A DNA stretch of 64,000 nucleotides from Variovorax sp. OK212 (GTDB taxonomy: Bacteria; Pseudomonadota; Gammaproteobacteria; Burkholderiales; Burkholderiaceae_C), in the NCBI RefSeq assembly GCF_900112425.1, contig NZ_FOLP01000006.1:1-64000 (forward strand), written 5' to 3'. The stretch's first letter is position 1. Every line of letters starts with the position of its first letter. The notes under the pieces are model-generated. The model was not told the DNA's origin. It did not search any database and was given only the letters and a program-made list of their open reading frames with translations. The translations under genes and the position numbers were made by a program. Below are positions 7,811 through 16,799 of the stretch, one piece after another.

Positions 7811-9445
7811 ATGCAACAACACCAGAATTTTCTACACCGTCGCAGCCTGCTCGGCGCCGCGGCGGCAACGGGCGCACTGTGGTGCGCCAGGGGAGCAAGT
7901 GCCATGACCGAGAGCGAGATTTTTCCCGTCGTCGAGACCGCCAACGGCCGCCTGCGCGGCCTCATGTCGGGCGGCATCGCGGTGTTCAAGGGCGTGCACT
8001 ACGGTGCCGATACCGCGGGCGCCAACCGCTTCATGCCGCCCGCGCCGGTGGCGCGCTGGGCCGGCGTGCGCGACGCCACGGCCTACGGCAACTACGCGCC
8101 GCAGATGCCGGCCGACCGCCGGCGCGCCTATGCCGACCTGATCATGTACGACCTGCAGCCCGGCGGCATGGGCGAAGACTGCCTGGTGATGAACATCTGG
8201 ACGCCCTCGGCTTCGGCCAGCAGCGGCCATGCCGCCAGGCGGCCGGTGATGGTGCACCTGCACGGCGGTGGCTACTACGCGGGCTCGGGCAACTCCGCGC
8301 AGTTCGACGGCGAGATGCTGGCGCGCTTCGGCGACGCGGTGGTGGTCACGCTCAACCACCGGCTCGGTTCGTTCGGCTTCCTCGACCTGTCGGAGCTCGG
8401 CGGCGCGCGCCATGCGCAGTCGGGCGCGGTGGGCATGCTCGACATCGTGGCCGCGCTCGGCTGGATCAAGGAGAACATCGCGGCCTTCGGCGGCGATGCG
8501 TCGCGCGTGCTGGTGTTCGGCCAGTCGGGCGGCGGCCTGAAGACCAGCACGCTGATGGCGATGCCTTCGGCGCGCGGCCTGTTCCACCGCGCCGGCGTGA
8601 TGAGCGGCTCGGCCCTGCGCGTGACGCCGCAGGACGCCTCGCGCAGGGCGGCCAGCGAATTCGTGGCCGCGCTCGGCATCGGCAAGGACCCGCTGCGCCA
8701 GCTGCAGTCGCTTCCGATGCACACGCTGCTGGCCGCGCAGGTGACGATGGAGGAGGCCGACCGCGCCAAGGGCGAGGCGCCGCGCTCGTTCTCGCCCGTG
8801 CTCGACGGCACGGCCATTGCACGCCATCCCTTCGACCCCGACGCGCCGGCGCTCTCGGCCGAGGTGCCGATGATCGTGGGCACCGTGCTGGACGAGCGCG
8901 CCTACCGCATGGTCAATTTCAACCTCGACGAAGCGGGGCTGCTCAGGTTCGTGGAGGCCCGCGCGGGCGGCGATGCGCGCAAGGTGCTCGCGATGTACCG
9001 CGACGAAGACCCGGCCGCGTCGCCCTACGTGCTGCAGGCGCGCATCGACACCGACATGAGCTTTCGCCGCGCCGCGCAGGTGCAGGCAGGGCGCAAGGCG
9101 GCCGCCGGTGCGGCGCCGGCCTACGCCTACCTGTGGAAGATCGCCAGCCCGGCCTATGGCGGGCGCTACGGCGCGCCGCACGGCACCGACATCGGGCCGA
9201 GCCTGCACGACATCCGCAACGGGCTGAACGGCCCGAGCGCGGAAAACGTGCGGCTGGCCGACCAGCTGGCCGGCGCCTGGGTGGCGTTTGCCGCCACCGG
9301 CGACCCGAACAACGCGCGAACACCGCGCTGGCCCGCGTACTCGGTGGCGCAGCGCGGCACGCTCGTCTTCGAGGGCAACAGCAGCCGCACGGGCGCGCAG
9401 GACGATCCGCGCAAGGCGTTTCGCGAGTACTGGGGGGCGCACTGA
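7811..9445 (+). CDS. Type-B carboxylesterase/lipase, Tat-type exported
   Basis: The 544-residue alpha/beta hydrolase has the oxyanion-hole motif H-G-G-G-Y (in H-L-H-G-G-G-Y-Y). The nucleophile elbow is G-Q-S-G-G with Ser239, replacing the more usual G-E-S-A-G, and His457 in G-A-P-H-G-T is the likely catalytic histidine. The N-terminus (H-R-R-S-L-L-G followed by an Ala-rich hydrophobic segment ending A-S-A) looks like a twin-arginine signal, so it should act in the periplasm. It probably cleaves an ester outside the cytoplasm so that the importer encoded just upstream can take up the acid. Its stop overlaps the next start (TGATG). Confidence 0.9.
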   Translation: MQQHQNFLHRRSLLGAAAATGALWCARGASAMTESEIFPVVETANGRLRGLMSGGIAVFKGVHYGADTAGANRFMPPAPVARWAGVRDATAYGNYAPQMPADRRRAYADLIMYDLQPGGMGEDCLVMNIWTPSASASSGHAARRPVMVHLHGGGYYAGSGNSAQFDGEMLARFGDAVVVTLNHRLGSFGFLDLSELGGARHAQSGAVGMLDIVAALGWIKENIAAFGGDASRVLVFGQSGGGLKTSTLMAMPSARGLFHRAGVMSGSALRVTPQDASRRAASEFVAALGIGKDPLRQLQSLPMHTLLAAQVTMEEADRAKGEAPRSFSPVLDGTAIARHPFDPDAPALSAEVPMIVGTVLDERAYRMVNFNLDEAGLLRFVEARAGGDARKVLAMYRDEDPAASPYVLQARIDTDMSFRRAAQVQAGRKAAAGAAPAYAYLWKIASPAYGGRYGAPHGTDIGPSLHDIRNGLNGPSAENVRLADQLAGAWVAFAATGDPNNARTPRWPAYSVAQRGTLVFEGNSSRTGAQDDPRKAFREYWGAH

Positions 9446-10704
9446 TGAATGCCTTCACCGACCACACGAACCACGTGGACCACGCCAACCGTGGAGTGCC
9501 CGCCGCGATGCCCGATGCCCCCCGCGCCGAACTGCCGCTGTCCCGCTACAAGGTGCTCGACCTGAGCATCGCGCGCGCCGGCCCCACCGCCGTGCGGCTG
9601 CTGGCCGACTGGGGCGCCGACGTCACGCGCGTCGACCCGCCGTCGGACCGCGGCTCCGTCACCGGCCGCCGGCGCGGCTCCGACGAGCAGAACCTGCACC
9701 GCAACAAGCGCAGCGTGTGCCTGGACCTCAAGAAGCCGCAGGGCGCCGAGGTGCTGCGCCGGCTCATCGCGCGCAGCGACGTGGTGGTCGAGAACTTCCG
9801 CGCCGACGTGAAAGAGCGCCTGGGCCTGACCTACGAGCAGCTGCGGCGCCTGAACCCGCGCATCATCCTGGCGAGCATCTCGGGCTTCGGGCAGGACGGC
9901 CCGTACAGCGACCGGCCCGGCGTCGACCAGATCGTGCAGGGCATGTGCGGGCTGAGCTCGGTCACCGGCGAGCCGGGGCGCGGGCCGGTGCGCGTGGGCA
10001 TCGCCATCTCGGACACCACGGCGGGCATGTTCCTGGGGCAGGGCATCCTGCTGGCGCTGCTGCACCGCGAGCACACGGGCGAGGGCCAATGGGTGCACAC
10101 CTCGCTGCTGGAGAGCATGCTCAACAAGCTCGACTTCCAGGCCGCGCGCTACACGGTCGACGGCGAGGTGGCCGCGCAGCAGGGCAACTCGCACCCCACG
10201 CTCGCGCCCATGGGCACCTACCGCGCGCGCGACGGCATGATCAACATCGCGGCCAGCACCGACCGCATGTGGGCCGGCTTCTGCGAGGCGCTGGACGGAG
10301 GCTCGCTGCTCGCCCACCCCGACTACCGCGAGCCTGCCTCGCGCTTCGCGCACCGCGTGCAGCTCGACGCCGACATCAACGCGCTGACCTCGCGCTTCGA
10401 CACCGCCGAGCTGGTGGCGCGGCTCAACCCGGCGGGCGTGCCCTGCGGGCCGATCTACGACATCGGGCAGGCCTTCGAGGACCCGCAGGTCAGGCACCTG
10501 CGCATGACGCGCCCGGCCACGCACCCCGCGCTGGGCGAGCTGGCGCTGCTGCGTTCGCCGATCAACCTGTCGGCCTTCGCGCATCCCGAGCACTTTCACC
10601 ACGCGGGCCCCGACCCGGGCGAGCAGTGCGACGCCTTGCTGGGCGAACTGGGCTACGACGCGGGCGCCATCGAGGCGATGCATGCCGCGGGGGCCGTGGC
10701 ATGA
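9445..10704 (+). CDS. CaiB/BaiF-family CoA-transferase
   Basis: The 419-residue family III CoA-transferase has an N-terminal segment containing L-D-L-S-I-A-R-A-G-P and W-G-A-D-V. Asp190 in the I-S-D-T-T-A-G motif aligns with the catalytic aspartate of formyl-CoA transferase that forms the acyl anhydride. These enzymes move CoA from a donor such as succinyl-CoA to a free carboxylate. Start and stop are translationally coupled: TGATG with the esterase before, and ATGA with the crotonase after. In this operon it would activate the acid released by the esterase. The first 30 residues are extra and of low complexity. Confidence 0.92.
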   Translation: MNAFTDHTNHVDHANRGVPAAMPDAPRAELPLSRYKVLDLSIARAGPTAVRLLADWGADVTRVDPPSDRGSVTGRRRGSDEQNLHRNKRSVCLDLKKPQGAEVLRRLIARSDVVVENFRADVKERLGLTYEQLRRLNPRIILASISGFGQDGPYSDRPGVDQIVQGMCGLSSVTGEPGRGPVRVGIAISDTTAGMFLGQGILLALLHREHTGEGQWVHTSLLESMLNKLDFQAARYTVDGEVAAQQGNSHPTLAPMGTYRARDGMINIAASTDRMWAGFCEALDGGSLLAHPDYREPASRFAHRVQLDADINALTSRFDTAELVARLNPAGVPCGPIYDIGQAFEDPQVRHLRMTRPATHPALGELALLRSPINLSAFAHPEHFHHAGPDPGEQCDALLGELGYDAGAIEAMHAAGAVA

Positions 10705-11519
10705 GCGCGCGCATTGCACGCCGCCTGGCGCTGGCCACGCCGAAGATCGTGGCCGAGGTGGAAGACGGCGTGGGCTGGCTCACCTTCAACAACCCCGAGC
10801 GCCGCAACGCGGTGTCGCTGGAGATGTGGAAGGGCCTGGGCGATGCGGCGCAGGCCTTCGAGGCCGACCCCGAGGTGCGCGTCGTGGTGATGCGCGGGGC
10901 GGGCGGCAAGTCGTTCGCGGCGGGTGCCGACATCTCCGAGTTCGAGCAGTTCCGCGCCAATGCCGAGCAGAAGGAAGCCTACGGCAGGATCGCCGCGCGC
11001 GGCCAGCAGGGGCTCGCGCAGCTGAGCAAGCCGCTGGTCGCGATGATCGAAGGCTTCTGCATCGGCGGCGGGCTCGCGTTGGCGCTGACGGCGGACATCC
11101 GCTTTGCCACCGCCGGCTCGCGCTTCGGCATTCCGGCGGCCAGGCTGGGACTGGGCTACGAGTACGCGGGCATCGCGGCGCTGGCGCGGCTGGTGGGGCC
11201 GTCGGCCGCGAAGGACATTCTTTTCAGCGCGCGCTTCCTCGCGACGGACGAGGCGCTGCGCATCGGCCTGGTGAACACCGTGGTGGACGAGGGGCGGCTG
11301 GCCGAGACGGTGCGCATGTACGCGCTCGGCATCGCCGCCAACGCGCCGCTCACGGTGCACGCCGCCAAGGCGGCGGTGCGCGTGTTCGAAAGCTACTCGG
11401 CCACGCCCGAGGCCGACGCCATCGCGCCGCTGGTCGACCGCTGCTTCGACAGCGACGACTACCGCGAGGGCCGCCGCGCCTTCATGGACAAGCGCACCCC
11501 GGTTTTCAAAGGACGTTGA
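10701..11519 (+). CDS. Enoyl-CoA hydratase/isomerase (crotonase) family protein, atypical active site
   Basis: The 272-residue crotonase-fold protein has an oxyanion-hole loop A-A-G-A-D-I (73-78) and the glycine turn I-G-G-G-L (121-125). The two glutamates that act as acid/base in true hydratases are both replaced: Ala126 stands where G-G-G-x-E is expected and Ala146 where the P-E of F-G-x-P-E is expected (here F-G-I-P-A-A). The CoA-binding fold is kept, so the reaction is probably not plain hydration; isomerisation, C-C cleavage or dehalogenation are possibilities. It is coupled to the CoA-transferase by a 4-bp overlap, which supports an acyl-CoA substrate made by that enzyme. Confidence 0.88.
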   Translation: MSARIARRLALATPKIVAEVEDGVGWLTFNNPERRNAVSLEMWKGLGDAAQAFEADPEVRVVVMRGAGGKSFAAGADISEFEQFRANAEQKEAYGRIAARGQQGLAQLSKPLVAMIEGFCIGGGLALALTADIRFATAGSRFGIPAARLGLGYEYAGIAALARLVGPSAAKDILFSARFLATDEALRIGLVNTVVDEGRLAETVRMYALGIAANAPLTVHAAKAAVRVFESYSATPEADAIAPLVDRCFDSDDYREGRRAFMDKRTPVFKGR

Positions 11520-11521
11520 GC

Positions 11522-12268
11522 ATGGACATTCCCGAACTGACGATCGACGGCGCGGTGGCGCGCATCACGCTGCGGCGCCCCGGGCAGGCCAACCGCCTGG
11601 AGCCCGACGACCTCGCGGCCATTGCGGCGCACATCGAGACGGTGAATGCACGGCCCGAGGTGCTGGTGCTCGTGCTGCAGGCGCAGGGCAAGTACTTCAG
11701 CAGCGGCTACGACATCGGGCGCATCGGCGCGTCGCGCCACGTGGCCTTCGACGAGGTGGTGAACGCGATGGAAGACGCGCGGCCCGTGACGCTGGCCCTG
11801 CTGCAGGGCAGCGTCTACGGCGGCGCGACCGACTTCGCGCTGGCCTGCGACTTCCGCCTTGGCGCGCAGGGCATCGACATGTTCATGCCGGCCGCGCGGC
11901 TGGGCCTGCACTTCTACCAGCGCGGGCTGGAGCGCTACGTGAGCCGGCTCGGGCTGGACAACGCCAAGCGGCTGTTCCTGACGGCCGAGCGCATCGACGC
12001 ACAGGAGATGAAGGCCATCGGCTTCCTCACCCACCTGGTGCCCGCGACGGAACTGGCCGCGGCGGCGCAAGGGCTGGCCGGCACGCTCGCGGCCATGGCG
12101 CCCATTGCATTGATCGGCATGAAGAAGCACCTGAACCGCATCGCGCGCGGCACGCTCGACGAAGGCGAGTTGCGCGGCGACATGGTGCGCGCCGCCGAAT
12201 CGGCCGACCTGCGCGAAGGACAGCGCGCGTGGGCCGAGAAGCGGCCGCCGCGCTTCACGGGCACCTGA
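11522..12268 (+). CDS. Second crotonase-family protein, atypical active site
   Basis: The 248-residue protein is paralogous in fold to the preceding gene. It has S-S-G-Y-D-I (60-65) at the oxyanion-hole position. Asp104 sits at the first catalytic-glutamate position (G-G-A-T-D-F) and Ala124 at the second (M-P-A-A-R-L-G-L). It shares the P-A-A-R-L-G-L signature with its neighbour, suggesting a related subfamily. The ATG is 2 bp after the upstream stop. The two crotonases could act sequentially or as a heteromeric complex; neither can be decided from sequence. It is the last gene of the plus-strand operon. Confidence 0.87.
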   Translation: MDIPELTIDGAVARITLRRPGQANRLEPDDLAAIAAHIETVNARPEVLVLVLQAQGKYFSSGYDIGRIGASRHVAFDEVVNAMEDARPVTLALLQGSVYGGATDFALACDFRLGAQGIDMFMPAARLGLHFYQRGLERYVSRLGLDNAKRLFLTAERIDAQEMKAIGFLTHLVPATELAAAAQGLAGTLAAMAPIALIGMKKHLNRIARGTLDEGELRGDMVRAAESADLREGQRAWAEKRPPRFTGT

Positions 12269-12318
12269 GCCGCTCAGGGTGCCGAGCGCACCCCGTGTTC
12301 AGTGGCTTCCGGTGGCTT

Positions 12319-12849
12319 TCAGGGGCTGGCCGGCGTGGCGAGCGGGGCGATGCCCGCACCGCCGCGCAAGCGCCGAACCTGCAGCCCCACGCCCACCAGG
12401 TACAGCACGAACAGCACGCCCGTGATCGCCTTGAGCGCGGGCGCGTCCGGGCTCGACAACACCGGCGCGCCCAGCGGCAGGCGCGTCAGCGTCTCGGTGA
12501 AAGCCGGGATCCAGTGGAAGAGGAAGCTGGCCGAGAACGCGATGGCCTCGACGTAGCGCGCGGACTTGCCGAAGAGCGCGCCGCGGCCCGCCAACGCACC
12601 CACCGCGAGCGCCACCAGCGTGATGATGCCCAGCGCATGCGGCTTGCCGAAGCCGCCGTGCTGGAAGATGCCGAAGCCGGTGAGGCAGGTGAGCACGGTG
12701 GTCCAGACGAACACCCGGCCGAGGCCGGAGCGCATCGTGATCTCTTTGTAGCGGAGCAGGGCCCAGAGCCCCGCTGCGACTGCGACCAGGCTGATCGCCG
12801 TGTGAACCGTGCCGAGGGACGTGAGTCCCAGCCATCCAGTGGGTGCCAT
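12319..12849 (-). CDS. Small integral membrane protein of unknown function
   Basis: The 176-residue protein has about four hydrophobic helices: near the N-terminus (T-A-I-S-L-V-A-V-A-A-G-L), around residues 45-60, 72-88 and 105-115, and at the C-terminus. I do not recognise the family. The ATG at 12849 has a strong GAGGAG ribosome-binding site. It is convergent with the catabolic operon and divergent from the DUF3299 lipoprotein gene, with 127 bp between the two starts. Confidence 0.75.
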   Translation of the reverse strand: MAPTGWLGLTSLGTVHTAISLVAVAAGLWALLRYKEITMRSGLGRVFVWTTVLTCLTGFGIFQHGGFGKPHALGIITLVALAVGALAGRGALFGKSARYVEAIAFSASFLFHWIPAFTETLTRLPLGAPVLSSPDAPALKAITGVLFVLYLVGVGLQVRRLRGGAGIAPLATPASP

Positions 12850-12976
12850 GCGGAGCTCCTCGTGTCGTGGTGCGGCATTCTGGCGCGTTGCAATGAATTT
12901 GTGTGATCTGGGAGGAAATGAGTGCCAAAGACCCTGCTTTACAGGCTTGACACATGCGCCAAGCACAATCGGGGTC

Positions 12977-13561
12977 ATGAGAAGGTTCTTTTCGCGTGTC
13001 CTGCTGTCCGCGCTTTTCCTGGCACCGGCCGCGGCACTCCTGGGCGGCTGCGGGCCCGAATCGGCGCACGGCGCGAGCGCATCGGCAACCGGCGCGGCGG
13101 CCGAGCTCAAGTGGGAAGAGCTGATTCCCAAGAGCTGGGACCCGACCAGGCGCTACCGCAACATCAGCCTGGAGGCGCTGCGCGACAACGATCCGCGCGC
13201 GATCCAGATGCTCGACGAGATGCGCGCCGTCTGGGACAACGCGCCGGTGAACGTGGCGCTCGACGGCAAGCCTGGCAAGCTCGCGGGCTTCGTGGTGCCG
13301 CTGGACGCCACGCAGGACGGCATTCGCGAGTTCCTGCTGGTGCCGTACTTCGGCGCCTGCATCCACACCCCGCCGCCGCCCGCCAACCAGATCGTGCACG
13401 TGATCGCGCCCGCGCCCGTCAAGGGCCTGCATGCGATGGACACGGTGTACGTGAGCGGCACGCTGAAGGCGGCGCGCTACGCGTCGGCGGACATGGGCGT
13501 GAGCGGCTACGAGATCGCCTCGGCCGCGGTCGAGCGCTTCACGCCGAAGCAGCCGCAGTAG
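12977..13561 (+). CDS. DUF3299 domain lipoprotein
   Basis: The 194-residue exported protein has a basic N-terminus (MRRFFSR), a hydrophobic segment and a lipobox L-G-G-C near residue 27, so it is probably a lipoprotein. The C-terminal part has the hallmark of the DUF3299 family, C-I-H-T-P-P-P-P-A-N-Q, followed by a beta-rich segment. The family is common in proteobacteria, often near transporters, and has no firm function. It is monocistronic by position. The ATG at 12977 was chosen because the signal peptide begins there; frames extending upstream lack signal character. Confidence 0.82.
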   Translation: MRRFFSRVLLSALFLAPAAALLGGCGPESAHGASASATGAAAELKWEELIPKSWDPTRRYRNISLEALRDNDPRAIQMLDEMRAVWDNAPVNVALDGKPGKLAGFVVPLDATQDGIREFLLVPYFGACIHTPPPPANQIVHVIAPAPVKGLHAMDTVYVSGTLKAARYASADMGVSGYEIASAAVERFTPKQPQ

Positions 13562-13596
13562 ATCCAGATCGAAGCAGGCGCTGAGCGGGCCGCCGC

Positions 13597-14481
13597 TCAG
13601 GTCATGCGCTGCGAGAGAAAGTCCAGGAACGAAGTGATGCGCGCCGACAGCTGCGTGTTGCGGTAGTACACCGCGTTGACGGGCTGGCGCACGTCCGCCG
13701 TCTCCTTGGCCAGCACCTGCACCAGCGCGCCGCTTGCGCGGTCGGCGATCGTCATGAAGTCCGACAGGCACACGATGCCCACGCCGGCCAGCGCCAGCTG
13801 GCGCAGCGTCTCGCCGCTGGAGGCCATCACCGCGGGCGCGATGGTCCATTCGTCGCCGTGCACGCCGCGCAGCGGCCAGCGGTTGAGCGACTCGGGCTGG
13901 GTGAAGCCCAGCAGCGCATGCCCGGCCAGGTCTTCCACCTTGCGCGGCTTGCCGTGCGCCTCGAGGTAGGCGGGGCTGGCCAGCACGCGCAAGCGGTGCG
14001 TGCCGAGCGGGCGCGCATGCAGCGTGGAGTCGCGCAGCGGGCCGATGCGAATGGCGATGTCGGTGCGCCGCTCCAGCAGGTCGATGGGCAGGTCGTCGGT
14101 GTCCAGTTCGAGGTCGATCTGCGGACAGAGCCGCCGGAACTCCGGCACCAGCGGCACGATGGCGTGCAGCATGAAAGGCGAGGCCGCGTTCACGCGCAGC
14201 CGGCCGGCCGGCTGCTGGCGGCGCGCGGCCATCTGCTCCTCGGCGTCGTCGATGGCGTCGAGGATGGCGCGCGTGCGCTGCAGGAAGGCGGCGCCTTCCT
14301 CGGTGAGCTCGAGCCGGCGCGTGGTGCGGCGCAGCAGCGTGGTGTCCAGCTTCTGCTCGAGCCGGCTGAGCGCGCGGCTGATGCCCGAGACGGTCTGCGC
14401 GAGCTGCGCCGATGCGGCCGTGATCGAGCCCGTGTCCACCACCGTGCGAAAGGCGACCAGTTCTTCGATGGTGGTTTTCAT
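13597..14481 (-). CDS. LysR-family transcriptional regulator
   Basis: The 294-residue protein has an N-terminal winged helix-turn-helix (residues about 5-65, containing G-S-I-T-A-A-S-A-Q-L and G-I-S-R-A-L-S-R-L-E) and a C-terminal periplasmic-binding-like effector domain. It resembles the large group of single-substrate LysR regulators. It lies 25 bp downstream of the SulP transporter on the same strand, so the two may be co-transcribed; unlike most LysR genes it is not divergent from a neighbour. The target is unknown. Confidence 0.9.
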   Translation of the reverse strand: MKTTIEELVAFRTVVDTGSITAASAQLAQTVSGISRALSRLEQKLDTTLLRRTTRRLELTEEGAAFLQRTRAILDAIDDAEEQMAARRQQPAGRLRVNAASPFMLHAIVPLVPEFRRLCPQIDLELDTDDLPIDLLERRTDIAIRIGPLRDSTLHARPLGTHRLRVLASPAYLEAHGKPRKVEDLAGHALLGFTQPESLNRWPLRGVHGDEWTIAPAVMASSGETLRQLALAGVGIVCLSDFMTIADRASGALVQVLAKETADVRQPVNAVYYRNTQLSARITSFLDFLSQRMT

Positions 14482-14506
14482 CGGGCGGCGGGGGCTCGGG
14501 CGGGGA

Positions 14507-16225
14507 TCAGACGGCGGTGGGCTCGTTCACCGGCACGTCGATGCGCGGCATCAGCGCGGCCAGCGCCTCGCCGTCGGTGCGGTAGCTGAAGAGCATCGGC
14601 CCCGGCGCCAGCAGGCCCGCGCGTTCCAGCACCTGCAGGGCGGGCAGCTTGAGGCCGCTCAGGTGCAGGCGCACGCCCTTGGCTTCCATCATCCGGCGGA
14701 TCGAGCCGAACACCTCGGCGCCGGTGATGTCGATGCGGTTGATGGGCTGCGCGAACAGGCACACGTCGGTGAGCTCGGGCCGCTCGGCCAGCGCCACGGT
14801 GAGCGCGCGCTCGAGCGTGGAGGCCGAGGCGAAGTCGAGCTCGGCGTCCATGCGCAGCGCATAGAGCTGCGGCGCCAGCGGCGGCAGCTTCCACAGGTTG
14901 CGGTCGCGCAGGCTGCCGTCGGGGTGCAGGCCCACTTCGATGATGCGCGGGTGCAGGTGGCGGTACATGTAGTGCGCCATGCTGGCCAGCAGGCCGCCCA
15001 GCACGCCCCAGTAGATGCTGGGCGCCGTTGCGATGGTCAGCACGAAGGTGCCGAAGGCGATGCCGGCCTCGATGCGCGACACGCGCCACAGCGCCTTGAA
15101 GCTCGCCGGCTTCACCAGCCCCAGGATGGCCGTGACCACCACCGCCGCCAGCACCGCCTGCGGCACGTGGTACAGCAGCGGCATGAGCCACAGCAGCGCG
15201 CCGGCCACCACCACCACGCTGAAGAGCGTGGCCCAGCCGGTCTGCGCGCCCGCATACAGCGTGATGGCCGAGCGCGAGAACGACGAGCTGGTGGGAAAGG
15301 CGCCCGTGAAGCCCGAGGCCAGCTTGGCCAGGCCCTGGCCGATCAGGTCCTGGTTTTCGTTCCACAGCGTGCCGGCGCGCGCGTTGTCGACCTTGGCGCT
15401 CGACGCGGTTTCCAGGAAGCTCACCAGCGTGATCATCAGCGCCGGCAGCACCAGCGCGCTGAAGGTGCCCAGCGGCAGCAGGCCGGGCCAGTAGAACGAG
15501 GGCAGGCCCGAAGGCAGGCTGCCCACCACCGCGCCGCCGCGCAGCGCGTAGTCGACCCCCCAGCTGATGGCGGCCGCGCCGGCCACCAGCGCCATGGTGG
15601 TCGGAAAGCGCGGCAGCATGCGCTTGCCGAGCCACAGCACCGCGATGCTGCCCAGCCCGAAGGCGATGGCCACGAGGTCGGGCAGCGGCCCGCCCTGCAG
15701 CACCTGAGGAATGGTGCGGCCCGTGAAGCCCAGCAGCGCGGGCAGCTGCGAAATGGCGATCAGCACCGCCGCGCCCTGCGTGAAGCCGATGAGCACCGGC
15801 GAGTTGACCAGCCGCAGCAGCCAGCCGAAGCGCCCCGCGCCCAGCACGATCTGGATGGTGCCGGACATCAGCGTGAGCCACACCGCCATGGCCACCCACT
15901 CGTCGCTGCCGGCCACCGCCAGCGGCGCGAGCGAGGCGCCGACCAGCAGGCTGGTGAGCGCCGTGGGCCCGACCGACAGCCGCTGCGACGAGCTGAACAT
16001 CACCGCGATGAGCGCCGGGAACAGCGCCGCGTACACGCCCGTCACCAGCGGCATGCCGGCCAGCGCGGCATACGCCACGCCTTGCGGGATGACCATCAGC
16101 GCCACGGTGATGCCGGCCATCGCCTCGTTGCGCAGCAGCGCGGCGGAAGGGCGCGGCCAGGCGAGGCAGGGAACCCAGCGCGCGAGGCGCTGGCGAAGGG
16201 AGGGAGAGGGGACAGCCGGGGTCAT
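14507..16225 (-). CDS. SulP-family inorganic anion transporter with STAS domain
   Basis: The 572-residue inner-membrane protein has the SulP signature near the N-terminus (A-G-I-T-V-A-L-M-V-I-P-Q-G-V-A-Y-A), about 12 transmembrane helices and a C-terminal STAS domain (residues about 440-560). SulP proteins import sulfate, bicarbonate or dicarboxylates, coupled to ions. No carbonic anhydrase or sulfate-assimilation gene lies beside it, so the substrate stays open. The ATG at 16225 is used; a GTG 18 nt upstream is an alternative, and neither has a clear ribosome-binding site. Confidence 0.92.
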   Translation of the reverse strand: MTPAVPSPSLRQRLARWVPCLAWPRPSAALLRNEAMAGITVALMVIPQGVAYAALAGMPLVTGVYAALFPALIAVMFSSSQRLSVGPTALTSLLVGASLAPLAVAGSDEWVAMAVWLTLMSGTIQIVLGAGRFGWLLRLVNSPVLIGFTQGAAVLIAISQLPALLGFTGRTIPQVLQGGPLPDLVAIAFGLGSIAVLWLGKRMLPRFPTTMALVAGAAAISWGVDYALRGGAVVGSLPSGLPSFYWPGLLPLGTFSALVLPALMITLVSFLETASSAKVDNARAGTLWNENQDLIGQGLAKLASGFTGAFPTSSSFSRSAITLYAGAQTGWATLFSVVVVAGALLWLMPLLYHVPQAVLAAVVVTAILGLVKPASFKALWRVSRIEAGIAFGTFVLTIATAPSIYWGVLGGLLASMAHYMYRHLHPRIIEVGLHPDGSLRDRNLWKLPPLAPQLYALRMDAELDFASASTLERALTVALAERPELTDVCLFAQPINRIDITGAEVFGSIRRMMEAKGVRLHLSGLKLPALQVLERAGLLAPGPMLFSYRTDGEALAALMPRIDVPVNEPTAV

Positions 16226-16340
16226 GGACGTTTGCGGGCGCACGAAAGTGCACGAAGGGGCGTACGAAGGCGCGCGAAAAAATGGCGGCAGGCCCGTGCG
16301 CTGTGCGCCGCGCGGGGAACGGGCGAGCCGCCTGCAGGGA

Positions 16341-16799
16341 TCAGATCAGCGAAGTGGCGTTCTTCAGCACGTAGTCGCAGGCCTTGGTCTTGACCTTGGA
16401 GGACAGCAGCTTGAAGTTCAGCGTCTGGCCGTCGCCGCCCTTGAGCAGGCCCTTGGCGCCGCTGTTGAAGCCGGTTTCCTGCGGCTTCTGGCCGGTGATC
16501 TTGGCGAGCAGCTTGTCTTTCACCGAGGCCGCGTCGCCGCCCAGGTAGTTGTTCTTCACGCAGTACTGCAGCACGCCGGCCGCGTTGCCCATGGTGCTGG
16601 AGCCGATGGCGGGCATCTTGAAGCCGAGGTTGCCGAGCGCGGAGGCGGCACCGCCGCCTTGCGCGCCCTGCGTGGATTGCGCGTTGGCGCCGGCGGCTTC
16701 GCCGGCCTTTTCCTTCAGCTGGTCGAGCAGGTTGTTGGCCTGCGCCGAGGCGCCCGCGGCGAGCAGGGCGAGGGCAATGAGGGTGGAGCGAGCATGCAT
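16341..16799 (-). CDS. DUF2501 family exported protein (YjjA-like)
   Basis: The 152-residue protein has a cleavable signal peptide (about 21 residues, ending A-S-A-Q-A). A Gln/Ala/Gly-rich linker and a conserved domain follow, with G-V-L-Q-Y-C-V-K-N-N-Y-L and T-K-A-C-D-Y-V-L-K. The two cysteines could form a disulfide in the periplasm. These features match DUF2501, a small envelope protein family of unknown role found in enterobacteria as YjjA. It is probably monocistronic. Confidence 0.85.
   Translation of the reverse strand: MHARSTLIALALLAAGASAQANNLLDQLKEKAGEAAGANAQSTQGAQGGGAASALGNLGFKMPAIGSSTMGNAAGVLQYCVKNNYLGGDAASVKDKLLAKITGQKPQETGFNSGAKGLLKGGDGQTLNFKLLSSKVKTKACDYVLKNATSLI

Noticed and set aside
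13597..16225. A regulatory pairing of the SulP transporter with the LysR gene by divergent promoter
   Set aside because: Both are on the same strand with the transporter upstream, so the usual divergent LysR arrangement is absent; only co-transcription is supported.
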